Positions 37,375-46,024 of a stretch of 64,000 nucleotides of DNA are shown piece after piece. Origin of the DNA: Undibacterium sp. (GTDB lineage Bacteria; Pseudomonadota; Gammaproteobacteria; Burkholderiales; Burkholderiaceae_D); contig JAUSNO010000017.1 of NCBI GenBank assembly GCA_030645915.1, forward strand, positions 288,919 to 352,918, given 5' to 3'. The translations under genes and the position numbers were made by a program. Every line of letters starts with the position of its first letter. Positions within the stretch are counted from its first letter, which is position 1. Below the pieces are notes generated by a model. That model had not been told where the DNA came from and searched no databases. It was given only the letters and a program-made list of their open reading frames with translations.

Positions 37375-40371
37375 TTAGAATGGATAGGCCGGTGTTGCAG
37401 TTTCAATGTCCAGCCATGTTCCCGTACTTAGCTGATTTCCCTTGCCCGGCGCCAATGTATAAAAAGTTAAGGGGGCTATTTTCAAGCCAATATCAGCAAT
37501 AGAGTCCAAGGATTTTTGATCCAAAGGTATTCCATAGGCAGAGAAATACTTACGCATGTCCTTACCGATAATCTTGGAGCTGAGCACATACAGCAAGTCA
37601 TGATTGGTGATCGAATTAGTGGTATACCGACCCATGCCGTATTTGGCGGCATTCGCCACAGTCCAATCCTTGGATACCAGACGATCACCCTTGGTCAGCA
37701 TGGTCAGGTATTCCAGGCTGGCGTCAGGAGTAGGCAATGCCATGCCGCGACGGTATTTGGTGTATAGAAATCCTAACTGGAAATGCACGGCGCGCATGGC
37801 ATTCTGACCGCCGTTCCAAAGCCTGTTTTGCATCTCCAGACGCAAGGCATCACCAGTCTTTCCTGTGGCACGGCTATTCAAAATGAATTGATATAGTCCT
37901 TTATGATCAATACGGTCACCGTTGACGTCCACACCGGTCATGCCATACTGACGTAGTGCTGATGCACTAGACAAGATATTGTTATCACATTCGACAACGC
38001 AACCGGCAGTGCCTGGTGGAACGATGTGATGCACCCTTTGCACGGTATTGTGGCCAAGTTCATGCCACCAGCCCCAACCGGCCGATAAGCCAGCAAAACC
38101 ATCCGAAGGATTGCCGGAACAGAGAAAACCACAAGCGGCGATCCAGCCAACGAAATGCTGGACGCCTGGCGCTCTATGCATCACACCATCACAAGTCCAC
38201 GTGAGTTCAGCGCACAAGCCACTGACCGCTGACGACATAGCCATATTGCTATAGCCATTGGCAAGATGATTTGAGTCAAACAGCCGCGCCCTGAGGTTAT
38301 TGAGGACATAGTCTTTAGGCTCGGCATTACCAATCGCGCTCAATGCAAAGGCATTAGTCTGGTGCACTTCACCACCGACAAATTTATTGGTCTGCCAGCC
38401 AAAGGTTTTCGACTTAATTACTGCGGATGCGGCATCAATCTCGGTCTGGCTCATCTCTTTGGTGAAATCGAAATGACCATATTTGGCCGAGCCCTTCACC
38501 CTCAGTTTAACGACGGTGCCAGCACTAAGCCCGCTGTAATTGAGATATAAAGGGCCGCCAAACGGCGTCACGAATAAGTTGTCCCTGGCAGCGGCGACGG
38601 GCACGTTAAAAGATAAAGGGCGACGCGGATGCGCATATTTCTTACCATCGGTAAGTGGGTTGCCATAAGAACGGGCATATCCGGATTGCACGCCTAAACT
38701 CCCGCCTGCCGCATCTAGTATCTGAATCGTGACGGTCTTGCCTGGAATCGCGGCACGGCCAATCGCGGTAGTGCCGCTAGCTTGAGCGATCGTCACACTG
38801 ATATCCTCCCAGCCACTACTCACGGCCATGTTTTGCGCTTCTTTAGGCATGAAATCGCCATACCCTAAAGCTGCTATCGTGGTTTTTTCCCGGTTAAACA
38901 CGACCCATGAGTCTGATGCGTAGGCACGCAAAAAATCTTTCGCGGTGGAGCGTTGTTCCGGCGGCATTTTGCCGTACTTATCGATACTAGGGCGCCACAG
39001 ATCAGCCCAGAGTACCAAGGTCTTGTGCAGATCCATCGTACTTTGTTGAAACAGATTGAGCCCTCTACCATGCAATGCGGCTAATTCGTTTTGGATTTGT
39101 GAAATCGAGTCGGTTGGGGAGGCATCGGCCGTGAAGTCCCAATCGAGATTGTCATCCATGAGTTTTTGTATGGTGCCGATTAAACTACCCATTTTATCGG
39201 CACGATTCAGATTCTCTGCGGCGGTACGGCTTGCACTAATAGCCAAGCCTGTTCCAGATTTAAAATAGTTACCCGGGTAACCACCCAACTCCATACCCAT
39301 GGCGCTGAGCACCTTACGACCAGCGGCGGATTCGACCCAATTTGATGCCATGTAAATCACCGGCTTACCTGCTGCCAGATACTTTTGCACTTGTGCGGTC
39401 AGATTGATATTGTCTTTGCTGCTGGCGCCGAAAATGAGCAAGTCGGCATTTTGCCAACAAGTATTACTCGTATCGGTAAGATCGCAAGTGAGCTCCTGTG
39501 ATTGACTACCCAAACGGGTGACAAATGTTTTGACGCTGTTTGCACTGTATCCTGCCTGAGAGAATTTGATATTCGCAGGGAGCGCCGCATTTGCGTCACC
39601 CGTCATCAACCAGGTAAATGCGCGCGTGAATAGCGGTAAGTGCTGTTGTTGGTTGGTGGTTCCTGCCATCCAACTTAGGACATCGGCACCATATCCCATC
39701 GCTCGACCAGTTCCGACCTGAGATAGTGCCGCCATACTATTACCATTATCGGTCGTCAGAAAACTCATCCCGGAAGTTGAGTTTTGTAGCGAGACCTGTG
39801 TGCTATTGTTAGTAAAGGTCAGACTTTGATCGAGATCTTTTCCATTTTTTTTATATATGGTACTTAATGTCGTAGCTTGCAAACTCCTTACTGCAGTGGC
39901 TATTTTTAGTGCTTGTTGCAATAAGCTTAATTTTGTACTGCTATCGAGGCCAGTGACGTCACCGCTTTTCATGGCTGCCTGGATACCATCACTCGCTACC
40001 ACGGGCGGTAGCGTGACAACTGGCGGAACAACAACCGGCGGCACAACAACCGGCGGTACAATAACCGGCGGAACAACAACCGGCGGAACAACAACAGGCG
40101 GAACAATAACCGGCGGAACAATAACCGGTGGTACAACAACCGGCGGAACAATAACCGGCGGTACAACAACCGGCGGTACATCAGTCGGTGGAGTCACTGT
40201 CACCACAGGCGGAGTAGCCAGGTGGCCGGGCTCAATATCCGTTGCTGGTACATTTTCTGTTATTGGTGGTGTCGCACTTTGCGGAAGTATTGCGGCTGAG
40301 TCACCGCCACCACCGCATCCAGTTAATACTGCCATTGTTGCAAGTGATAAAAAATATGTTTTACTATTCAT
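37375..40371 (-). CDS. M60/IMPa-like zinc metalloprotease lipoprotein
   Basis: Lipoprotein of 998 residues. The signal sequence MNSKTYFLSLATMAVLTGC ends in the lipobox LTGC, and a Pro-Val repeat linker follows (about residues 50-125). The body resembles ImpA-family proteases of the peptidase M60 group, with the segment GRAMGYGADVLSWMAG and the zinc motif HELGH at residues 770-774 (GWWHELGHNTVQ). Relatives such as IMPa and SslE cleave O-glycosylated or mucin-type proteins. A LacI-type operator lies 20 bases before the start, which ties the gene to the surrounding sugar regulon. Confidence 0.82.
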   Translation of the reverse strand: MNSKTYFLSLATMAVLTGCGGGGDSAAILPQSATPPITENVPATDIEPGHLATPPVVTVTPPTDVPPVVVPPVIVPPVVVPPVIVPPVIVPPVVVPPVVVPPVIVPPVVVPPVVVPPVVTLPPVVASDGIQAAMKSGDVTGLDSSTKLSLLQQALKIATAVRSLQATTLSTIYKKNGKDLDQSLTFTNNSTQVSLQNSTSGMSFLTTDNGNSMAALSQVGTGRAMGYGADVLSWMAGTTNQQQHLPLFTRAFTWLMTGDANAALPANIKFSQAGYSANSVKTFVTRLGSQSQELTCDLTDTSNTCWQNADLLIFGASSKDNINLTAQVQKYLAAGKPVIYMASNWVESAAGRKVLSAMGMELGGYPGNYFKSGTGLAISASRTAAENLNRADKMGSLIGTIQKLMDDNLDWDFTADASPTDSISQIQNELAALHGRGLNLFQQSTMDLHKTLVLWADLWRPSIDKYGKMPPEQRSTAKDFLRAYASDSWVVFNREKTTIAALGYGDFMPKEAQNMAVSSGWEDISVTIAQASGTTAIGRAAIPGKTVTIQILDAAGGSLGVQSGYARSYGNPLTDGKKYAHPRRPLSFNVPVAAARDNLFVTPFGGPLYLNYSGLSAGTVVKLRVKGSAKYGHFDFTKEMSQTEIDAASAVIKSKTFGWQTNKFVGGEVHQTNAFALSAIGNAEPKDYVLNNLRARLFDSNHLANGYSNMAMSSAVSGLCAELTWTCDGVMHRAPGVQHFVGWIAACGFLCSGNPSDGFAGLSAGWGWWHELGHNTVQRVHHIVPPGTAGCVVECDNNILSSASALRQYGMTGVDVNGDRIDHKGLYQFILNSRATGKTGDALRLEMQNRLWNGGQNAMRAVHFQLGFLYTKYRRGMALPTPDASLEYLTMLTKGDRLVSKDWTVANAAKYGMGRYTTNSITNHDLLYVLSSKIIGKDMRKYFSAYGIPLDQKSLDSIADIGLKIAPLTFYTLAPGKGNQLSTGTWLDIETATPAYPF
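40018..40182 (-). repeat. In-frame tandem repeats encoding Pro-Val units
   Basis: Near-identical 15- to 18-bp units (GGCGGAACAACAACC and variants on the plus strand) encode PPVVVPPVIVPP. The units are tandem without unique spacers. Confidence 0.85.
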
Positions 40372-40390
40372 CGAAATTTTCTAGTGGAAA

Positions 40391-40404
40391 TAGAAACGTT
40401 TCCA
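40391..40404. promoter_or_regulatory. LacI-type operator 4 (M60 protease gene)
   Basis: TAGAAACGTTTCCA, differing from the consensus at one base in one arm. It is 20 bases before the ATG. Confidence 0.7.
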
Positions 40405-40924
40405 CTTAATAATTGAATTGAGAGTTGGATCATCATGTCTGCGATGAGCATGTGATTTCAAATTGACAGAGATTTTTATTTAAATATCGATCCAGTTCCC
40501 ACTGAAAAAAGTGGGGTAGTCGAAATAAAAATTTAGGTCGCATATTCATCTAAGGCAATATTTTTGTCTATTGTCCTTTGGTGCAATCTCAAATAGATAG
40601 CGATGAAATCAGACTGTCAATTTGTAAGCATTTGTTACCGACTCACTCAATGCGAAATGGTAAGAAATATTTAATTCGTGAATTTTTATGTTTGATTACC
40701 GATTCCATCCACCCCAACAATCAAGTGAATTCGTCGATACATGTAGAAGATGTGGCTGTCAATTTCTGAAGTTCATATTCCCACGTAGTACGCGCGGAAA
40801 ACGCACTGAAGGACGGCATCCATAGAGAGCTACTTCGCAATAGACTTAATTCATGCACATAGGTAAGGCAAGATATATCATCGAAGAAATACATTTTCCA
40901 TTATCAGTATGGTGTCTGATGACT
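40405..40924. other. AT-rich intergenic region, 520 bases
   Basis: Between the M60 gene and the response regulator, both on the minus strand. Apart from upstream promoter space for the M60 gene nothing was recognised. A 63-codon plus-strand frame at 40578 has no ribosome-binding site and looks accidental. Confidence 0.5.
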
Positions 40925-41542
40925 TTATACATGTCCTAATTGCCTTGCGACCAACACCAACTGAGCTAGTGAGTCAACTTCCATTTTCTCCATGACGCTG
41001 CTGCGTTGCGCTTTGATCGTACGCTCCGAATTACCAAGTTCAAACGCGATCTGCTTGTTCAGTCGTCCTCGCACCACCATATTGAATACGTCAATTTCGC
41101 GCGGAGTCAATCTCGAAAATCGTTGACACAATTGAGACAAATTACCTTGATCCTCCGCTACTTCTTTATAGCGCTGAAGCGCGCCTTCAATCGCAGACAG
41201 CAGATCATCTTTTTGCACAGGTTTAGTCAAAAAATTCTCGGCACCTGCCTTCATCGCCCTAACACTTAAACTAATATTTCCATGCGCGGTAAGAAAAACG
41301 ATAGGAATATGACTATTTATTTTATTTAAGTATTCCTGTAGCTGGAATCCACTCATGTCCGGCATATTTACATCCAACAATATGCAACTAAGTTCATCGG
41401 TAATAGGATTTTCAAGAAACTGCGACGCGGAATCATAGGTAAGAGCTCGATATCCGCACGCCAGTAACAGTCGATATAAGGCCATGCGCAAAGGCGCATC
41501 ATCATCGATCACATAAATTAATGGAGCCAGCATATTAGTCAT
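40925..41542 (-). CDS. FixJ/NarL-type response regulator
   Basis: Protein of 205 residues. The receiver domain has DDD near residue 13, the predicted phosphorylation site Asp57 (CILLDVNMPDMSG) and Lys in FLTKPVQKDD. A LuxR-type helix-turn-helix follows (LTPREIDVFNMVVRGRLNKQ, then ERTIKAQRSSVMEKM). The output domain is of the FixJ class. The start overlaps the end of the kinase gene by 4 bases, so both are translated together. Confidence 0.9.
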   Translation of the reverse strand: MTNMLAPLIYVIDDDAPLRMALYRLLLACGYRALTYDSASQFLENPITDELSCILLDVNMPDMSGFQLQEYLNKINSHIPIVFLTAHGNISLSVRAMKAGAENFLTKPVQKDDLLSAIEGALQRYKEVAEDQGNLSQLCQRFSRLTPREIDVFNMVVRGRLNKQIAFELGNSERTIKAQRSSVMEKMEVDSLAQLVLVARQLGHV

Positions 41543-43395
41543 CTAAAACCGTTTATTGATAATGGCAAGGAGAAGTGCACCACTCCGCCATCAGGACAAT
41601 TTTCTGCCCAAATTCGACCACCATGCGCTTGAACAATTGCTTCTGTAATCGCCAGCCCTAAACCCATACCTTTTTCTTTTGTCGTAAAAAAAGAATCAAA
41701 TACCCGTTCAATATTTTCGTCAAAACCAACACCGGTATCAGCAACCGAAACCAGCACATTATTTATTTCATGTACTGCAGTAAAAATCGAAATGCAGCGT
41801 CGAGCACCATCCGCCTCATCTATCGCATCCAATGCATTGAGTATCAAATTCACCATCACCTGCTGCAACTGTATAGCGTCTGCTATCACTATCAACGTAA
41901 CAGGGGCCAGCGATTCTATTAACTGAACTTGACGGATCTTCGCTTCTCCAGCAAGAAAATTTAATACTTTCTGTACCACCTCGTTAACGTTAACAAGACT
42001 TTCCGTTGATTCTGACTTTGTTAACAAGCCGCGCATACTTTTAATCAAGTCTCCGGCTCGCAGATCATCACGTCTGATATTTACCAAAATTTCCTGCACC
42101 ATCGCAATCTGAGGTGGACACTGATTCAGGAATAATTGTGCCGCTTCGGTATTGCTCAAGATTGCAGCCAAGGGGTGTATCAACTCATGGGCAATCGCTT
42201 CGGAATAAACTGTTGCAGTAATTTTTCTATTCATGAAGGCAATTTGCGCCAGACGATGGCGTGACTCTGCAACAGCTGCGTTGCGACGCTTGCGCTCTAG
42301 TAACAAAGCGCCTACCAAGGTGAGCAGAACAGTAATCACACTAAAAATCAGCCCGATTTGCCAGCGATATAATTCCCATGCTGTGGGAACGTAAAACCGC
42401 ACTTCACTGTCAGCAGGATAATTGTTTTTGCTGACTCCCCATCGATTCAATTCACGCCAATCTAGCAGAGGAATAAACGTGGATTTACTAATCGGCAAGG
42501 ACGATATTTTTTTTCCAATCAGTATCTGGTTTAGCAAATCTGCCGTATCCCGTCCTTGAATACCAGCATCAAATGATATCGCCGCCATAGGGCCGAAACC
42601 TATGTAGTTAGGATTATCGGCGAGTATCGGTGCATTGGATTGTCTAACAATTTTTTCCAGCGCAAATTCATTCACTACCTTGCGTAGCTTATCGTCTACC
42701 GTCAATGCCGTAAAATAGATAGCGGTGTTTTTGGGAAGCTGTTTAACCGCGAGTTCTAATTCAGGCAATGATTTTCCACGCAGGTCAATAATATCAATGT
42801 CGACCGACAACCTCGCAATCTCATCAGGAAGATCATTTCTATAAACGTCATGTTCAGCAGTATTTCCAATAATGGCGATGTGCTGTGTATTTGGCAAAAG
42901 AGCCTTCGCCATTTGCACGACATCAAAAAAACCTGCCTTGAGAGTCCTGCCGGTGACGTTAACTGGTAATGACATTTTTCTTATTTCGCTATCACTTGCC
43001 AGCGTGAATAAGATAGGGGTATCCAACCACATCAGTTGTTGATGTGTCAGCAAGTAATTGAGCACGGTCTGCCCCACCACCACCACTGCATCTATTTTTA
43101 TATCTTTGTATTTGGTTTTTAGCCAAGTATCGAGATTCGTTTGGTCACTACTCAAAGGAAAGCGCGACAAATCCAAATTTTCTTCATAGATGATGACTGG
43201 CTCAGCACGCTCCGCATTAAGTTTGGCTTTGAATGCAGAATAAAAATCGTAGAGATAGGGCGAATTGAGCATATTAGGACTAAGAAGCAATATCGATTTT
43301 TGGTTGCCGGTATCAGCGGATACTGGCACCGTGCAACAGAGACAACAAAATAACGTCAGAAAAAATCGATACAAACGAAAGTCCTTCATCGTCAT
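41539..43395 (-). CDS. Histidine kinase with periplasmic binding-protein-like sensor
   Basis: Kinase of about 618 residues from the ATG at 43395. The signal peptide (MTMKDFRLYRFFLTLFCCLC) leads into a periplasmic domain of about 320 residues like ABC-type substrate-binding proteins (SILLLSPNMLNSPYLYDFYS, VVVVGQTVLNYLL). A membrane helix (GLIFSVITVLLTLVGALLL) follows, then His403 in AIAHELIHPLAAIL, the N box LILNALDAID and GMGLGLAITEAIVQAHGG. The sensor type suggests binding of a small periplasmic ligand. Longer starts up to 43482 are possible. Confidence 0.85.
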   Translation of the reverse strand: MTMKDFRLYRFFLTLFCCLCCTVPVSADTGNQKSILLLSPNMLNSPYLYDFYSAFKAKLNAERAEPVIIYEENLDLSRFPLSSDQTNLDTWLKTKYKDIKIDAVVVVGQTVLNYLLTHQQLMWLDTPILFTLASDSEIRKMSLPVNVTGRTLKAGFFDVVQMAKALLPNTQHIAIIGNTAEHDVYRNDLPDEIARLSVDIDIIDLRGKSLPELELAVKQLPKNTAIYFTALTVDDKLRKVVNEFALEKIVRQSNAPILADNPNYIGFGPMAAISFDAGIQGRDTADLLNQILIGKKISSLPISKSTFIPLLDWRELNRWGVSKNNYPADSEVRFYVPTAWELYRWQIGLIFSVITVLLTLVGALLLERKRRNAAVAESRHRLAQIAFMNRKITATVYSEAIAHELIHPLAAILSNTEAAQLFLNQCPPQIAMVQEILVNIRRDDLRAGDLIKSMRGLLTKSESTESLVNVNEVVQKVLNFLAGEAKIRQVQLIESLAPVTLIVIADAIQLQQVMVNLILNALDAIDEADGARRCISIFTAVHEINNVLVSVADTGVGFDENIERVFDSFFTTKEKGMGLGLAITEAIVQAHGGRIWAENCPDGGVVHFSLPLSINGFR

Positions 43396-43622
43396 AAATG
43401 TTTGGTCAGTAATTTGCCTAATGGAGAAGCATCGATGTGTGTCATTAAAGTCAATTTTTCTATTAAATTTTCGCGCCCGCATAGTAACATCAGAATGTTC
43501 AAGTGATGAGTATAGGCGACCCCGAATCTCATTCTTATTGAAATCTGGTAAATTTCTTTCGATTTCGACCCAGCGAATTTCCGTTCATGCACATCAAGAG
43601 TCAAGAGAAAAGTGACTCCGAC

Positions 43623-43829
43623 CATGCGCCCGCGCGCCTACAACCCTGTGGTGGATCAGCGATCCAAAGATGACATCGCCGGGTTTTTGCATAATACGCA
43701 GATGGTGATACGCAAGTGCGTCGATGCCATGCCGGCACATGCCGATTACATCAAGGCCAATTGCATGGCGCGGCCGGTGTGACGCTTAGTGCAGGTTTAA
43801 CTGCGTAAATTTCTGAAATATGCCATGCC
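43623..43829 (+). repeat. 207-bp direct repeat, copy 2
   Basis: Matches 36418-36624 at 202 of 207 positions. The left boundary is the in-frame Met codon and the right boundary is the end TGCCATGCC of the palindromic element. The two copies enclose the 7-kb segment. Confidence 0.95.
43624..43782 (+). pseudogene. 3' fragment of the tryptophan-halogenase gene
   Basis: The last 52 codons and stop codon of halogenase 1, with 3 base changes (Val to Ala at one codon, others silent). The first 451 codons are absent. It lacks the FAD and WxWxIP motifs, so it is a non-functional remnant. It begins at an ATG, so a short peptide could in principle be made, but there is no clear ribosome-binding site. 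Confidence 0.9.
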
Positions 43830-43905
43830 CACCACGCCGTATCCATGCGCCTTTCAAGCCAGATAGCCTGAAGAAGCGCATGAACAGTGCGCTACAGGCA
43901 TGGCA
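43821..43905 (+). repeat. Dispersed palindromic element, copy G
   Basis: Ends TGCCATGCC and GGCATGGCA. Its body is in the same orientation as copies A, B, D and E but opposite to copy F. It lies between the halogenase fragment and the convergent DUF6445 gene. Confidence 0.92.
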
Positions 43906-43941
43906 CATTTAAAAATAAAAAGCGGAAGGCGTTGCCAGTTC

Positions 43942-44721
43942 TTAGATCCCCGCAAAATTCGTCGCACTCGACAGACGGAATTTGAAAAAACCGTTGAGGG
44001 TCAATCTACCCTTTGCAGGATCGGTATTGAGCAATTCCGGACGCTCGATTTGCGCTGCGTGGAAGACGGTGCCGCTGTAAAAAATGGCGCGGTTCCATGC
44101 TGCCGGCACGGTGCAGGCCAGGTCGAAATACTCGTTTGATCCTGTCATGTAGGACGGTGCTGTGTTGATGATAGCGGTGAGTTCTTCATTTGATACCGTA
44201 TTTGCCAGATGCATCAGATGCCGCATCTCGTCCAGCGGTTTCTTTGGGGTATAAAAACTGGTGCCTCCTAAAGCGGCGTCCTTGAAAAGATATAGTACCG
44301 ATGCCCCTATCGATTCGCCGGTCGGGAAGACGTCTGCATCGCGATGGCAAAGCCGCTGCAGGGGATGCAATTGCTGCGTCGCCAGTGTCGCCATGGATAA
44401 TCGGCAGGCGACGCCTATGTTTCTGCGCGCCCCCAGTGCGCGTCGTATATGCTGCATGAAAAATTCGTCGAGCGAATAGGCCATTTCCCTTGATAGCGAC
44501 AGCTCAGGCCCAGGATAATAATTTGTCGGATCATTCGCAAACTGGTCGCGCTGCGCAATCGCGAAGTCGACCATCTTCTGTGGTTCCAGCAGGAAATCAT
44601 CGATGATTGTGCAGACCTGCTGACCTGCAATAGGAACATATCGAATGGTCGGGCGAGGGTTGAATATGCCGCTGGCGCCACTCCGATCGCCCTGGCGATC
44701 AGGGCTGATAGATGCGGACAT
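43942..44721 (-). CDS. DUF6445-type protein (2-oxoglutarate/Fe(II) oxygenase-like)
   Basis: Protein of about 259 residues. The segment LQRLCHRDADVFPTGESIGA contains an H-x-D pair, and a later FYSGTVFHAAQIERPEL and RLTLNGFFKFRL resemble the distal His and Arg of iron/2-oxoglutarate oxygenases. Such DUF6445 proteins often accompany tryptophan-halogenase-like and TonB-receptor genes. The ATG at 44721 overlaps the GH16 gene by 23 bases, so the two form an operon. The function is not established. Confidence 0.7.
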   Translation of the reverse strand: MSASISPDRQGDRSGASGIFNPRPTIRYVPIAGQQVCTIIDDFLLEPQKMVDFAIAQRDQFANDPTNYYPGPELSLSREMAYSLDEFFMQHIRRALGARRNIGVACRLSMATLATQQLHPLQRLCHRDADVFPTGESIGASVLYLFKDAALGGTSFYTPKKPLDEMRHLMHLANTVSNEELTAIINTAPSYMTGSNEYFDLACTVPAAWNRAIFYSGTVFHAAQIERPELLNTDPAKGRLTLNGFFKFRLSSATNFAGI

Positions 44722-45592
44722 AATCAATTTCCATTTGTGCGGGGAAGATGCTGTCGTCCACCGGGCCACCCAGGTCGCCGCCTATGGCTAAATTAAGCAG
44801 CAGATATTGTGGATTACTAAACGGCCATTTGCGGTAGTCATTATCTTTCGGATTCACAAACTGAAAATAGTATTTGTCATCGACGCCGATGACGAGCTGG
44901 TCTTGGTCCCAGCGCAATTGATAGTTATGGAATGCGTCGCAGGCATCGCTGACTGTGGTTTTTTTTGTATTGCCGGTGCCTACGTTCCAGTTGTAGGCGG
45001 CTGAATAGGCGCTGCCCAGGATCTGGCCCTTGTCCTTGCCCACGTGTTCCATGATGTCGATCTCGCCGTCATCAGGCCAGACACCTTTGGTGCCTAGCAT
45101 CCAGATGGCCGGCCAGGTGCCCAGGCCACAGGAAAACTTTGCGCGTATCTCAAAAAAACCGTAGGTCCAGCTGGCCTTGCCGCGCGTGAGCAAGCGCGCT
45201 GAGGTGTATGACTGGCCGCCATAGTCGGCAGCGTTCGTTAGTTTTTCTTTTAATGCGCTGATGATGAGCTTGCCGTTGCTGACGCGTGCGTTTTCCAGGC
45301 GATCGCGTGAGTAATATTGCCGCTCGTTGTTAAACCAGCCGGCCTGATTACGGCTGGTGTCGTAATCCCACTTGCTTGCATCTGGCAATCCATCCTGATC
45401 GAACTCGTCGGCCCAGACTTGCTTCCAGCCTGCAGGTTTGCCACCGGCAGGCATGGCGGGCACGGTTGGCGTAACCGGTGTGGGAGGGGTAACATTGACG
45501 GGAGGCACGGCGGTGGCTGAACTGCCACCACCACATGCAGTCATGGCACAGATGCTACTGATGATAACGAATAATTTGATTTTCATTTGCAT
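44699..45592 (-). CDS. GH16 beta-glucanase lipoprotein (laminarinase type)
   Basis: Endo-beta-glucanase of 297 residues. The signal sequence ends in the lipobox MTAC (Cys20), and a Pro/Thr linker follows. The GH16 core begins at KQVWADEFDQDGLPDASKW. The catalytic motif is DGEIDIMEHVG with Glu177 and Glu182 as predicted nucleophile and acid/base and Asp179 between them, the form with the extra Met that is common in laminarinases. Endo cleavage of beta-1,3-glucan at the cell surface is expected. A start two codons later (MKIKLF) is equally likely. Confidence 0.92.
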   Translation of the reverse strand: MQMKIKLFVIISSICAMTACGGGSSATAVPPVNVTPPTPVTPTVPAMPAGGKPAGWKQVWADEFDQDGLPDASKWDYDTSRNQAGWFNNERQYYSRDRLENARVSNGKLIISALKEKLTNAADYGGQSYTSARLLTRGKASWTYGFFEIRAKFSCGLGTWPAIWMLGTKGVWPDDGEIDIMEHVGKDKGQILGSAYSAAYNWNVGTGNTKKTTVSDACDAFHNYQLRWDQDQLVIGVDDKYYFQFVNPKDNDYRKWPFSNPQYLLLNLAIGGDLGGPVDDSIFPAQMEIDYVRIYQP

Positions 45593-45615
45593 TTAAAGGG
45601 TTATTTGATGCATTA

Positions 45616-45629
45616 TGGAATCGATTCCA
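45616..45629. promoter_or_regulatory. LacI-type operator 5 (GH16 operon)
   Basis: TGGAATCGATTCCA, a perfect 14-bp palindrome 24 bases before the GH16 start. Confidence 0.8.
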
Positions 45630-45630
45630 A

Positions 45631-45653
45631 TTAATGCAAAATTATTGCATTAA
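45631..45653. promoter_or_regulatory. Second palindrome beside operator 5
   Basis: TTAATGCAA/TTGCATTAA, perfect 9-bp arms with a 5-base centre, starting 1 base after operator 5. It is unlike the LacI operators and may bind another regulator. Confidence 0.45.
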
Positions 45654-45809
45654 ACCTTTTTGAATGTCAACATCAGATCTTTGCAAGGGTTTTTGCTGTT
45701 TCATTTTGGTCTCATCAACATGGCATTCAGGCGGTAGTTGATTTTTTAAGATAGACATTGTGGCGCAGCGATTTTTTATCCAGGGCCATTGTTCAATTGC
45801 CGGCCAGGG

Positions 45810-45839
45810 TTGACACATAAAAATGATCGGTGCTATAGT
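45810..45839 (+). promoter_or_regulatory. Sigma70 promoter of the ABC transporter operon
   Basis: TTGACA (45810-45815), 18-base spacer, TATAGT (45834-45839) with TGC before it. Operator 6 begins 13 bases after the -10 box. Confidence 0.8.
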
Positions 45840-45852
45840 CGCTCCGGCCTTG

Positions 45853-45866
45853 TGGTAACGTTTCCA
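45853..45866. promoter_or_regulatory. LacI-type operator 6 (ABC transporter operon)
   Basis: TGGTAACGTTTCCA, one base off the consensus. It overlaps the expected transcription start of the ABC operon. Confidence 0.78.
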
Positions 45867-46024
45867 ATTTAACTGCTTTCAGATCAAAAATAAACTGTCC
45901 GCACCTCACTGCAGCAATGTGCCATCTTGCTTGAGGTGCGACATGGTCGGTGTAAAAAAACAGCCTTTAGGCCACTATAAGAATTGATAGCGCAGACAAC
46001 GAATTTGCGCATTGAGGAGACAAG

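Noticed and set aside
40018..40182. Short regularly repeated units that look like a CRISPR array
   Set aside because: The units are tandem without unique spacers, lie inside a coding frame and encode Pro-Val repeats. No cas genes are present.
40578..40769. Plus-strand frame of 63 codons in the gap upstream of the M60 gene
   Set aside because: It has no ribosome-binding site and no recognisable sequence.
43624..43782. Treating the halogenase remnant as a small functional gene
   Set aside because: It is a copy of the last 52 codons of a larger enzyme, lacks all catalytic motifs and has no clear ribosome-binding site.
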